The translations under genes and the position numbers were made by a program. Below the pieces are notes generated by a model. It had not been told where the DNA came from and did no database searches. It saw nothing but the letters and a program-made list of their open reading frames with translations. DNA of 64,000 bases from NCBI RefSeq assembly GCF_002086815.1, contig NZ_MVID01000001.1:310001-374000 (forward strand), read 5' to 3'. The stretch comes from Mycolicibacterium parafortuitum. Lineage in GTDB: Bacteria; Actinomycetota; Actinomycetes; Mycobacteriales; Mycobacteriaceae. Shown piece by piece: positions 48,827 through 57,248 of this stretch (the first letter of the stretch is position 1; each line of letters opens with the position of its first letter).

Positions 48827-51052
48827 TCAGGGCCGCAGCAGGTCGTCGAGCGCGTCGGGGTCCAAGCCGAAGAGGCGGAGCCGATTGAGCGGGATCGACG
48901 CGATCATCCGCAGCGCATCGGTGCCCGCCGGGCCGTCCCCGACCCCGGCCGGCGCGTACTGCTGGAACATCGTCACCAGCCGGGGTCCGACGACGGGGTG
49001 CGCCAGCGCCTCGGCGATGGTCGACGCCGCGGTCACCCCGAGGACGGGCAGGTCGCCGTCGAGGCGAATGATCGTGGTGACGCGGATATCTCGGCTCGAC
49101 GCGCCGACGCTCAACGTGTACGCGCCACCTTCGACCACCCAGTTGTCCACGCGATCGTCCCAATAGGCGAATTCGCGGCGGGGGACCCGGATGACCGCGC
49201 GGCGCGTGCCCCCGGACGGGATGTCGACCACGGTGAATCCGCGTAACTCCCGTGGCGCCCGCGCGATCACCGAACCGTGCTTGGCGGCGTAGAGCTGGAC
49301 CACGTCGCGGCCGTCGCGCGCGCCGGTGTTGCTCACCTCCACCTCGACGACGACGGTGTCGCCGTCGAGGTGCACCTGCACGTCGTCGTAACTGAAGGTG
49401 GTGTAGGACAAGCCATGTCCGAAGGGATAGGTGACCTCGACCGCACGGGCGTCGTAACCGCGGTACCCGACGAAGATGCCTTCGCCGTAGAGCACGCGGC
49501 CGTGTTCGCCGGGAAAGTTCAGGAATGACGGTGCGTCTGCGAGCCGGAGCGGGACGGTCTCGGCGAGGCGGCCCGACGGGTTGACCACGCCGAAGAGCAC
49601 ATCGGCGATTGCCGCACCGGCCCCCTGGCCGAGCAGAGCACCGTCGACGACGGCCGCGGCCAACCGGTCCACTTCTTCCAGGCGCACCACCCCGCCGTGG
49701 GACAGGACCGCCACGGTGCGTGACTGCACCGCGGTGACGGCGCGCAGCACGTCCAACTGGTCCGCGGGCAGGTCGATGTGGGTGCGGTCGGCTCCCTCGG
49801 CGTCGTCGCCGTCGGGAAGGCCGAGGAACACCACGGCGACGTCGGCGACAGCCGCGGCGACCACTGCCTCATCGAGCGGGGAATCGTCGCCGTAGCCCGG
49901 CGTGTAGACGACCTCGGCGGTGGTGCGCGCGCGGATCTCGTCGAGCGGGATGTCCAGTCGCGCCGCGTTGACGCGAGAACTCCCGCCGCCCTGGTAGCGC
50001 GGCTGTACGGCGAGTGTCCCGATGACCGCCAACCGCGCGTCGCGGCGCAACGGCAGCACAGCGAGGTCGTTCTTGAGCAGGGTGACGGCGCGGGAGGCGG
50101 CCTCGCGGGCCAGCATGTGGTGGGCGTCGAGGTTGACGGGCCCGCCCGGTTCGGCGGTGTCGGCGGCGCGCGCGAGCAGGTCCAGAATCCTGCCCACCGA
50201 GTCGTCGAGGACGGCCGGATCGAGCACCCCCGACTCCACGGCCGCGACGACATCGTCGTCCTGGGTCGGGTCGCCGCCGGGCATCGTCAGGTCCAGACCC
50301 GCCCGCACCGCGGCCACCCGGTCGGCGACCGCGCCCCAATCGCTGACGACCGCGCCGGCAAAGCCCCATTCACCGCGCAGCACATCGCTCAGCAGCCAAC
50401 GGTTCTCGGAGGCGTAGACGCCGTTGATCTTGTTGTAGGAGCACATCACCGTCCACGGCCGCGACTCGGTGACCACCCGCTCGAAGCTCCTGAGATAGAT
50501 CTCCCGAAGCGCGCGCGGTTCCACGAGGGAGTCCGACCGCATGCGGTCGGTCTCGGCGTTGTTGGCCGCGAAATGCTTGACCGAGGCGCCGACGCCGCGG
50601 GACTGCACCCCCCGCACCCAGGCCGAACCCAGGGTGCCGCTCAACAGCGGATCCTCGGAGTAGTACTCGAAGTTCCGTCCGCAGCGGGGGTCGCGCTTGA
50701 TGTTGACGCCCGGGCCGAGCACGACGCCGACGCCCAGTGCCCGGGCTTCGTCGCCGATCGCGGCAGCGACCCGCTCGACCAGTGTGGCGTCCCAGGTCTG
50801 CGCCAGTGCCGCGGCGGGTGGAAAACACGTCGCCTGAACGCTTTCGGCAAACCCGACGCCCTCTGCCAGATCCGTTTGTGCCCGCAACCCGTGCGGTCCG
50901 TCGGTGAGCGTTGCGGCCGGGAATCCCGCCGCGGTCTTGGTCTGCCAGAACGACTCGCCGCTTCCCAGCCCGGCCTTCACGGCCAACGGCAGAGCCGAAC
51001 CCGCCCCGTCCGTCGCGGACCGGCCGGCAGCGGGGGAGGAGAGCCTACTCAT
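48827..51052 (-). CDS. Glycoside hydrolase family 3 (beta-glucosidase-like)
   Basis: A 741-residue GH3 enzyme that cleaves beta-linked sugars with retention. LTDGPHGLR, GPGVNIKRDPRCGRNFEYYSEDP and KHFAANN are family hallmarks; the catalytic nucleophile is the Asp in VVSDWGAV. An acid/base glutamate is likely in AEGADRTHID. A C-terminal fibronectin-III-like domain follows (YPFGHGLSYTTFSYDDV). No signal peptide is visible, so it acts in the cytoplasm, in keeping with import by the divergent PTS. Alternative starts at 51097 and 51133 exist; 51052 is chosen with low certainty. Confidence 0.88.
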   Translation of the reverse strand: MSRLSSPAAGRSATDGAGSALPLAVKAGLGSGESFWQTKTAAGFPAATLTDGPHGLRAQTDLAEGVGFAESVQATCFPPAAALAQTWDATLVERVAAAIGDEARALGVGVVLGPGVNIKRDPRCGRNFEYYSEDPLLSGTLGSAWVRGVQSRGVGASVKHFAANNAETDRMRSDSLVEPRALREIYLRSFERVVTESRPWTVMCSYNKINGVYASENRWLLSDVLRGEWGFAGAVVSDWGAVADRVAAVRAGLDLTMPGGDPTQDDDVVAAVESGVLDPAVLDDSVGRILDLLARAADTAEPGGPVNLDAHHMLAREAASRAVTLLKNDLAVLPLRRDARLAVIGTLAVQPRYQGGGSSRVNAARLDIPLDEIRARTTAEVVYTPGYGDDSPLDEAVVAAAVADVAVVFLGLPDGDDAEGADRTHIDLPADQLDVLRAVTAVQSRTVAVLSHGGVVRLEEVDRLAAAVVDGALLGQGAGAAIADVLFGVVNPSGRLAETVPLRLADAPSFLNFPGEHGRVLYGEGIFVGYRGYDARAVEVTYPFGHGLSYTTFSYDDVQVHLDGDTVVVEVEVSNTGARDGRDVVQLYAAKHGSVIARAPRELRGFTVVDIPSGGTRRAVIRVPRREFAYWDDRVDNWVVEGGAYTLSVGASSRDIRVTTIIRLDGDLPVLGVTAASTIAEALAHPVVGPRLVTMFQQYAPAGVGDGPAGTDALRMIASIPLNRLRLFGLDPDALDDLLRP

Positions 51053-51125
51053 ACCTGACCGTACCGCGACGGATTCACCGTCCGCGTCAAACTTCATGAC
51101 GCCTGATCCCCAAAGTGCATGGCGC

Positions 51126-51137
51126 GTAAACATTTAC
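51126..51137. promoter_or_regulatory. Candidate LacI-type operator between GH3 and PTS genes
   Basis: GTAAA-CA-TTTAC is an inverted repeat with 5-base arms in the divergent region. It resembles sugar-regulator operators of the TGTAAACGTTTACA type. No LacI-family gene is present in the window, so the regulator would be elsewhere. Confidence 0.35.
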
Positions 51138-51214
51138 CCGGATCCCTCGCCCCCGGGCGGCCGGAGCCGGCGAATCCCTCACGGGCAGAGTGCGGCGTGG
51201 CTAGGGTGGAGGTC

Positions 51215-52015
51215 ATGGCGGAGTTGGCCGAGTTGCTCTCCGAAGACCGCGTCGTCCTCGACGCGTCCGCCGCCACGTGGCAGGACGCCATCAAGGTGGC
51301 CGGCCGGCCGCTGGAGCAGGACGGTATCGCGGAACCCGCCTACACCGAGTCGATGATCGCCAACGTCGAATCCAACGGTCCCTACATCGTGGTGGCGCCG
51401 GGCTTCGCGTTCGCGCACGCGCGATCCTCCTCTGCCGTGCATCGCACGGGTATGTCCTGGGTGCGGCTGGCGCATCCCGTCGAATTCGGGCACAAGACCA
51501 ACGATCCGGTGACGCTGGTGGTCGCGCTGGCTGCGACCGACGCCGGGGCGCACACCGCGGCGATGGCACAGCTGGCGAAGGTGCTCGGCGATCCGGCGCG
51601 GCGCTCTGCGCTGGATGCGGCCACCACGCCGGCCGAGGTGATGAACCTGCTCGGTGCGACGCCCACCGCGGCGCAGACCCCCGCCGCCACGTCACCCGGA
51701 TCCGGCGCGGCGCAGACGCCGGCCAAGACCAACAACCTGATCCTGACCGTGTGCGGAAACGGCCTGGGCACCAGCCTCTTCTTGAAGAACACCTTGGAGC
51801 AGGTGCTGCAAACCTGGGGCTGGGCGCCGTTCATCACCGTCGAGGCCACCGACACCATCTCCGCCAAGGGCAAGGCCAAAAGCGCCGACCTGATCCTGAC
51901 CTCCGGCGAGATCGCGCGGACGCTCGGCGACGTCGGTGTACCGGTCAAGGTGATCGACAACTTCACCTCCACCGCCGAAGTGGACGACGCCCTGCGCGAT
52001 TCCTACGACGTCTAG
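51215..52015 (+). CDS. PTS EIIA-EIIB fusion, ascorbate-type
   Basis: A 266-residue fusion. The EIIA domain (1-150) has its phospho-acceptor H68 in APGFAFAHARSS. After an Ala/Thr/Pro linker the EIIB domain (173-266) carries C180 in TVCGNGLGTS. Both are of the ascorbate/UlaA-type phosphotransferase system. The ATG at 51215 follows GGAGG closely; GTG codons at 51200 and 51209 are alternatives. It is 7 bases upstream of the EIIC gene. EI and HPr are not encoded in the window. A PTS is unusual in mycobacteria and mostly seen in environmental species. Confidence 0.87.
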   Translation: MAELAELLSEDRVVLDASAATWQDAIKVAGRPLEQDGIAEPAYTESMIANVESNGPYIVVAPGFAFAHARSSSAVHRTGMSWVRLAHPVEFGHKTNDPVTLVVALAATDAGAHTAAMAQLAKVLGDPARRSALDAATTPAEVMNLLGATPTAAQTPAATSPGSGAAQTPAKTNNLILTVCGNGLGTSLFLKNTLEQVLQTWGWAPFITVEATDTISAKGKAKSADLILTSGEIARTLGDVGVPVKVIDNFTSTAEVDDALRDSYDV

Positions 52016-52022
52016 GAGTGCG

Positions 52023-53615
52023 ATGAACTGGCTGGTCGGCATCGCCGAATTCCTGGTCAACGAAATACTGGCGGTTCCGGCCTACCTGATCGGCATCATC
52101 ACCGCGGTCGGTCTGGTCGCACTGCGTAAATCCGCCGGACAGGTGATCGGCGGGGCGCTGAAGGCCACGCTGGGATTCCTGTTGGTCAGCGCCGGCGCCA
52201 CCCTGGTGGTCGCCTCGCTGGATCCCCTCGGCGTGATGATCCAGGGCGCCGCGGGGACGCAAGGGGTGGTGCCGACCAACGAGGCCATCGTCGGAATCGC
52301 GCAGGACGAGTACGGGGCCCAGGTCGCGTGGCTGATGATCCTCGGCTTCGCCGTCAGCCTGTTGCTGGCCCGCTTCACCCCGCTGCACTACGTGTTCCTG
52401 ACCGGCCACCACACGTTGTTCATGGCGACGCTGCTGACGATCGTGTTGGCCACCGCCGGGCTGGACACCCCGGTGGTGATCCTGCTCGGTGGGTTCCTGC
52501 TGGGGGTGGTGATGGTGTCGCTGCCCGCGTTGTCACAGCCCTGGACCAAACGGATCACCGGCGACGACAGCATCGCCATCGGTCACTTCGGCACCGTGGG
52601 ATACATCGCCTCCGGTATCACCGGCCGGCTGGTCGGGGGGTCCAAGAGCCGCTCCACCGAAGACCTCAAGCTGCCCGAAACGTTGCGCTTCCTTCGGGAT
52701 TCGATGGTCGCGACGGCGCTGTCGATGGTGCTGATGTATCTGGTGGTCTCGCTGATCTACCTGAACAGGGCCGGGCAGGAGACCGCGTTCGCGGCGTTCG
52801 CCGACGACACCGGAGCCGGTGCGGCCGTCGACGTCGGCAACTACCTGATGAAAGGGGTCACCGAGGGGTTGAGCTTCGGTGTCGCCGTCGCGGTGATCCT
52901 GTTCGGCGTCCGCACCATCCTCGGGGAACTGGTGCCGGCCTTCCAGGGCATCGCCGAGCGGGTGGTGCCCGGTGCCGTGCCCGCGCTGGACGCACCGATC
53001 GTGTTCCCCTACGCGCAGAACGCGGTGCTGATCGGGTTCGTCTCCAGTTTCGTCGGCGGTCTGCTCGGGCTCGCGGTGCTGTCGGTGTGGCTCGGACCGG
53101 CCTTCGGGTGGGTGCTGGTGCTCCCGGGCCTGGTGCCGCACTTCTTCACCGGCGGTGCGGCGGGGGTGTACGGCAACGCCACCGGCGGCCGACGCGGCGC
53201 GATCGCCGGCGGCTTCGTCAACGGCCTGTTGATCACCTTCCTGCCCGCGCTGCTGGTGCGGGTGCTGGGCGCCTTCGGATCCGAGAACACCACCTTTGGC
53301 GACGCCGACTTCGGTTGGTACGGAATACTTCTGGGCAATGCCGCCAAGCTCGGCACGGTGTGGGGCACGGTGTCGATGCTGATGATCGGCATCATCCTGC
53401 TCGCCCTGGCGATCCTGGTGCAGCGGCGCCTGGTCGACACCGACTGGGATCCGTCACCAGGACGCCCACTGCCCGCGGGCGTCGGCGGCGGATCGACGGC
53501 CGACGCCGGAACCGTCACCGGGCGCAGCTACCCGAAGATCCCGCCGCCGGCCGGCGCGCCCCCGCCACCCCCGCGCCCGGTCGCGGCGGCCGAAGACACC
53601 CGGTCGAACCGTTAG
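52023..53615 (+). CDS. PTS EIIC, ascorbate-type (UlaA/SgaT-like)
   Basis: A 530-residue membrane transporter with about ten or more hydrophobic segments. FTPLHYVFLTGHHTLFMATLL and LPGLVPHFFTGGAAGVYGNATGGRRGA are characteristic of UlaA/SgaT family EIIC proteins. A cytoplasmic proline-rich tail (KIPPPAGAPPPPPRPV) ends the protein and is not usual in the family. It imports and phosphorylates its sugar with the EIIAB protein. The GH3 enzyme encoded divergently suggests a beta-glycoside or its aglycone sugar rather than ascorbate; that is inference. Confidence 0.87.
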   Translation: MNWLVGIAEFLVNEILAVPAYLIGIITAVGLVALRKSAGQVIGGALKATLGFLLVSAGATLVVASLDPLGVMIQGAAGTQGVVPTNEAIVGIAQDEYGAQVAWLMILGFAVSLLLARFTPLHYVFLTGHHTLFMATLLTIVLATAGLDTPVVILLGGFLLGVVMVSLPALSQPWTKRITGDDSIAIGHFGTVGYIASGITGRLVGGSKSRSTEDLKLPETLRFLRDSMVATALSMVLMYLVVSLIYLNRAGQETAFAAFADDTGAGAAVDVGNYLMKGVTEGLSFGVAVAVILFGVRTILGELVPAFQGIAERVVPGAVPALDAPIVFPYAQNAVLIGFVSSFVGGLLGLAVLSVWLGPAFGWVLVLPGLVPHFFTGGAAGVYGNATGGRRGAIAGGFVNGLLITFLPALLVRVLGAFGSENTTFGDADFGWYGILLGNAAKLGTVWGTVSMLMIGIILLALAILVQRRLVDTDWDPSPGRPLPAGVGGGSTADAGTVTGRSYPKIPPPAGAPPPPPRPVAAAEDTRSNR

Positions 53616-53740
53616 CCGGAGGCGGAGCGTCAATTCTGGGCTGCCGCCCGTGGTGATTTCGTAAAGATCCTCTGGCCCGCGGTGCTCCCGCGGGTGAAAT
53701 GGATTCGTGAACATTGCGATACGAGGCCGCTGAGGTGGCG

Positions 53741-53899
53741 ATGACTGCTGTGCTGACCAACCTGATCGCAGTGCTGCTGGTGCTGGCGATACCGAGCGCC
53801 GTGTTGTGCGCGTGCCGGGTACTCAACCGGCGCTGGGACCGGGCCGCCGGAGCGCAACCCGTATTGACTAGGCCCTCGCGGCGTCGGGGACCGGAATAG
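53741..53899 (+). CDS. Small single-helix membrane protein
   Basis: A 52-residue protein MTAVLTNLIAVLLVLAIPSA continuing with LCACRVLNRRWDRAAG. One N-terminal membrane helix is followed by a basic tail. The ATG at 53741 follows GAGGTGG. Its 3' end overlaps the convergent sensor-kinase gene by 32 bases. Such small proteins are common in actinobacteria, and I do not recognise this one. It could also be a chance frame, hence moderate confidence. Confidence 0.5.
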   Translation: MTAVLTNLIAVLLVLAIPSAVLCACRVLNRRWDRAAGAQPVLTRPSRRRGPE

Positions 53900-56075
53900 T
53901 CGCCGCAACGCTGGTGCCGTCACCCGGGTGGCTGGTCACGGTCAACGACCCCGACAACGCTTCCACCCGGTCGCGCAGACCGACGAGCCCGGAACCGCCG
54001 TCCGCGGACGCCCCGCCGGCCCCGTCGTCGGTCACCGACAGGTGCAGCACCCGGCCGCGGTCACCGGTGTCGTCGACCCCGAGCCGGACCGTGACCGACT
54101 CGGCACCGGAGTGCTTGGCCACGTTGGTCAACGCCTCTGCCACAACGTAATACGCGGCCACCTCGACCGGCTCGGGAAGGCGGTCCTCCACCGCGACGTC
54201 CAGCTCGACGGGCACCGTCGAGCGGCGGGCGAGATTGCGCATCGCCGGTTTCAGCCCGCCCCGGGACAACACCGCGGGGTGCAGGCCGCGGGAGAGCTCC
54301 TGCAGATCGGAATGCAGCCCGGCCAGACCGTCGACCGCGGCGGAGAGCTGGGCGCGCAGGTCCTCGTCTGCGTCGGCCGCGGCTTCGGCGGCCCGCAGCT
54401 GCAGACTCAACGACACGATGCGCTGCTGGGCGCCGTCGTGCAGGTCGCGTTCGAAGCCGCGCCGGGCCTCGTCGGCGGCGGCGACGATACGCGCCCGGGA
54501 GGCGGTCAGCTCGGCCCGCGTCTCGGCATTCGAGATGGCGGTCGAGACGAGGTCGGCGAAATCGCCGATGTGAGCTTCGGCGCTTTCGGGAATCCCTTGC
54601 CGGACATGAGAACCCACCACCAGTGCGCCGCGCACCCGGCCGTCCACGATCAGCGGGGCGCCCGCACCCTCGCAGACACCGAGGGTGCGCAGCCGTCGGG
54701 TTATCTCTCCTGAGGTGGTGCTGTAGTCCTCGACCCGGGCCGGCGCGCCGGTGCGCTGAACCTGCTCGCAGACGCTGTCGTCGTCGAGGGTGAATCGCTC
54801 GCCGAGCGCCCAACCGGGTTGGTCCCCGACATTCAGCGCCGCCAGCACCACCCCGGTCTTCTCGGCTTCGAAGCCGATCAACGTCACATGGTCGACGCCG
54901 AGGCTGTGCGCCAGTTCGGCGACGGCGACGGTGTAGACGTCGGACAGCGCGCCCCCGCGCGCGACGAGGGTCGCGACCCGGCGCAGCGCCGCCTGCTGGG
55001 TGCGCGCCACCCGCAGCCGGTCCTGTTCCTGCCTGCGTTCGGTCACGTCGCGCGCGCCGCCGAGCAGCACATCACCGTCGACGACGATGTTCCACTCCAG
55101 CCAGCGCACCGCCCCGTCCCGCCGCAGGCAGCGGTTCTCGAACTGCGCGGCGCCGTCACCATCGGGTACCGCCGCCAACGCCGCGCGGGTGAGGTCCCGG
55201 TCGTTGGGGTGGATGAACTCCAGGAGCGGACGTGCCATCAGCTCGGCCGCCGAATACCCCAGGGCCCGTTCGAAAGCCGGATTGACCCGGGTGAGCCGCG
55301 CCGCGCCGTCGTCGGTGCTGCCGATGAACAGCAGGTCGGTCGCGACGGCGAAGAAGCGCTCCAGTTCGCGGCGGCTGACTTCCAGCTCGGCCGTCATCGC
55401 CTCCCGGTCACATGCCGCGGCCAGCAGCGCCTGGAGAGCGGGCACGATGCGATGGATCCGCAGCACCGTGGCCACTGGTACGTCCTTGGGCACAAGCAGC
55501 GTGCCGGTGTGTTCGGTTCCGTATTTCAGCGCGATGGCCATCTGCTCGGGGCCGGGCTGGGCCTCGCCGACCGACAGGGTCGCGTACGGCACCCCCAGCA
55601 CACCGGCGAGCCTGTCGCCGCCGTCGTCGAGCGCCGACGCCAGTGCCGGCGCGCGCAGCATCACGCGCGCCAGATCGGCGGAGAGGTCCGCCTCCCGGCG
55701 CCGCTGCTCCGCCTCGGCGGCGCGCAGCCGCGCCTGACCGACAAGCGCATTGGTCAGGAAAGCCAGCGTCAGGAAGATCGCCAGCGCAGGGGCCAGGCTG
55801 TCGCGACCCTCCAGATGCAGATACGCATACACCGCGGCGCTGGCCAGCGAGGTCGCGATCGACAGCCCGAAACCCCAGCCGGCCGAGACCACCAGCACGC
55901 CCAGCAACAGCAGCGCGCCGAACGCATTCTCTGGGGCGACGAGCTTGAGTGCGTACACCGCCAGGACCTCGGCGGTGAGGAAGCCGACCGCCACGACGAT
56001 GCCCTGGCCCAGAGGCCGGGCCGGGGACCGCACCACTTGCTCCAGGAAGCGGGTGGGCACCGATTGCCAGGTCAC
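53868..56075 (-). CDS. Membrane PAS-GAF sensor histidine kinase (NarL-system type)
   Basis: A 735-residue kinase. An N-terminal region with about four membrane segments (20-120) is followed by a helical linker. A PAS domain (roughly 240-350, VATDLLFIGSTDDGAARLTRVNPAFERALGYSAAELM) and a GAF domain (370-520) come next. A HisKA_3 box FERDLHDGAQQR contains the phospho-accepting histidine. A HATPase_c domain (EALTNVAKHSG, DDGAGG, GSGLVGLRDRV) ends the protein. The GTG at 56075 is chosen; a frame from 56138 would leave 9 bases to the divergent response regulator. It probably phosphorylates the NarL-type regulator at 57150. Confidence 0.87.
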   Translation of the reverse strand: MTWQSVPTRFLEQVVRSPARPLGQGIVVAVGFLTAEVLAVYALKLVAPENAFGALLLLGVLVVSAGWGFGLSIATSLASAAVYAYLHLEGRDSLAPALAIFLTLAFLTNALVGQARLRAAEAEQRRREADLSADLARVMLRAPALASALDDGGDRLAGVLGVPYATLSVGEAQPGPEQMAIALKYGTEHTGTLLVPKDVPVATVLRIHRIVPALQALLAAACDREAMTAELEVSRRELERFFAVATDLLFIGSTDDGAARLTRVNPAFERALGYSAAELMARPLLEFIHPNDRDLTRAALAAVPDGDGAAQFENRCLRRDGAVRWLEWNIVVDGDVLLGGARDVTERRQEQDRLRVARTQQAALRRVATLVARGGALSDVYTVAVAELAHSLGVDHVTLIGFEAEKTGVVLAALNVGDQPGWALGERFTLDDDSVCEQVQRTGAPARVEDYSTTSGEITRRLRTLGVCEGAGAPLIVDGRVRGALVVGSHVRQGIPESAEAHIGDFADLVSTAISNAETRAELTASRARIVAAADEARRGFERDLHDGAQQRIVSLSLQLRAAEAAADADEDLRAQLSAAVDGLAGLHSDLQELSRGLHPAVLSRGGLKPAMRNLARRSTVPVELDVAVEDRLPEPVEVAAYYVVAEALTNVAKHSGAESVTVRLGVDDTGDRGRVLHLSVTDDGAGGASADGGSGLVGLRDRVEALSGSLTVTSHPGDGTSVAATIPVPDAARA

Positions 56076-56147
56076 GGGCCGATGGTAGACCGGAACTTTC
56101 CCGTTAACAGGAATGACGACCACGGCCGCTGATGCCAAGCTGGAGAC

Positions 56148-56519
56148 ATGACTGGTCCGCGCTGCCTGATCGTCGACGACAGTGCCGCATTCCGCGACGC
56201 CGCCCGCTCCATGCTGGAGCGCGGGGGAATCGAGGTGGTCGGCATCGCCTGCGACGGCAGCGAGGCGATGCGCCGGGCCGAGGAACTACATCCCGACGTC
56301 GCCCTGGTCGACGTCGACCTCGGCGCCGAGAGCGGATTCGACGTCGCCGAGCGGCTCGGCGGTATCCCGGTGATCCTGACCTCGACCCATGATGAGCAGG
56401 ACTTCGCCGACCTGATCGCCGCCAGTCCCGCCCTCGGCTTCCTGTCGAAGTTCGCGCTGTCTCCCGGCGCGGTCCGGGATCTGCTCGCCGCGCGGACTAA
56501 CGCGTCTCCAAATACATGA
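56148..56519 (+). CDS. Single-domain response regulator
   Basis: A 123-residue receiver domain without an output domain. The acidic pocket is D10-D11, the phospho-acceptor is D55 in ALVDVDLG, the conserved threonine or serine lies in LTSTH, and the lysine is in FLSKFALS. GGAG precedes the ATG. It is divergent from the sensor kinase and its 3' end overlaps the convergent NarL-type gene by 23 bases. It could be a phosphate sink or a diffusible messenger for the adjacent kinase. Confidence 0.88.
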   Translation: MTGPRCLIVDDSAAFRDAARSMLERGGIEVVGIACDGSEAMRRAEELHPDVALVDVDLGAESGFDVAERLGGIPVILTSTHDEQDFADLIAASPALGFLSKFALSPGAVRDLLAARTNASPNT

Positions 56520-57150
56520 TCACCGCGCGCACCCGGCGGTGATCGTCTCCGGTCTCCGGCAGGTTGAGTTTCGTCAGGATGCTGCGCACATGCTTTTCCA
56601 CGGTGCCCTCGGTGACCCACAGGCGCCGCCCGATCCCGGCATTGGACAGTCCCTCGGCCATCAACGTCAGCACCTCGCGCTCGCGGGTGCTCAGCGTGCC
56701 CAGTGGGTCGTCGCGCTTGCGCGCCGAGACGAGTTCGGCGACCAGGGCGGGATCGACGACAGAGGCGCCGTTGGCGATGCGCTGCAGCGTGTCGACGAAA
56801 TCGGCCACGTCGGTGACACGGGTCTTGAGCAGATAGCCGATCGCGTGACCGCCGGCCAGCAACTCCATCGCGTGGTCGACGTCGACGTGGGCCGACAGCA
56901 CCACGATGCCGACTTTCGGTGACTCCTCCCGAATCACCTTGGCCGCGTCGAGCCCCTCGCTGGTGTGGGTCGGCGGCATGCGGATGTCGACCAGGGCGAG
57001 GTCGGGCTGTTCGTCACGGACCAACTGCAGCAGCGCATCCCCGTCACCGGCCTGGCCGGCTATCTCGAAACCGGAGCGTTCCAGCAGGCTGGCCAGCCCT
57101 TCGCGCAGCAGCACGTCGTCGTCGGCGACGACCACCCTCAGCGCGCACAT
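56497..57150 (-). CDS. NarL/LuxR-family response regulator
   Basis: A 217-residue regulator. The receiver has D-D-D in VVVADDDVLLREGL, the phospho-acceptor in ALVDIRMPP and the lysine in YLLKTRV. The LuxR helix-turn-helix is LSTREREVLTLMAEGLSNAGIGRRLWVTEGTVEKHV. It is the expected DNA-binding partner of the HisKA_3 kinase 0.4 kb away. The ATG at 57150 is chosen over 57168. Target genes are unknown; the nearby amino acid permease is one candidate. Confidence 0.92.
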   Translation of the reverse strand: MCALRVVVADDDVLLREGLASLLERSGFEIAGQAGDGDALLQLVRDEQPDLALVDIRMPPTHTSEGLDAAKVIREESPKVGIVVLSAHVDVDHAMELLAGGHAIGYLLKTRVTDVADFVDTLQRIANGASVVDPALVAELVSARKRDDPLGTLSTREREVLTLMAEGLSNAGIGRRLWVTEGTVEKHVRSILTKLNLPETGDDHRRVRAVIMYLETR

Positions 57151-57248
57151 AGCGTCACATTGTTGCACCGGGACCCCGATTTGCGCGGGCCAAGACGCCG
57201 ATTGGTGCTACCGGCAGGCCGGCTCCGGTCACCGGCAGGCATCTGGCG

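Noticed and set aside
56076..56138. A longer start for the sensor kinase at 56138.
   Set aside because: It would leave only 9 bases to the start of the divergent response regulator, and the added residues are not kinase-like.
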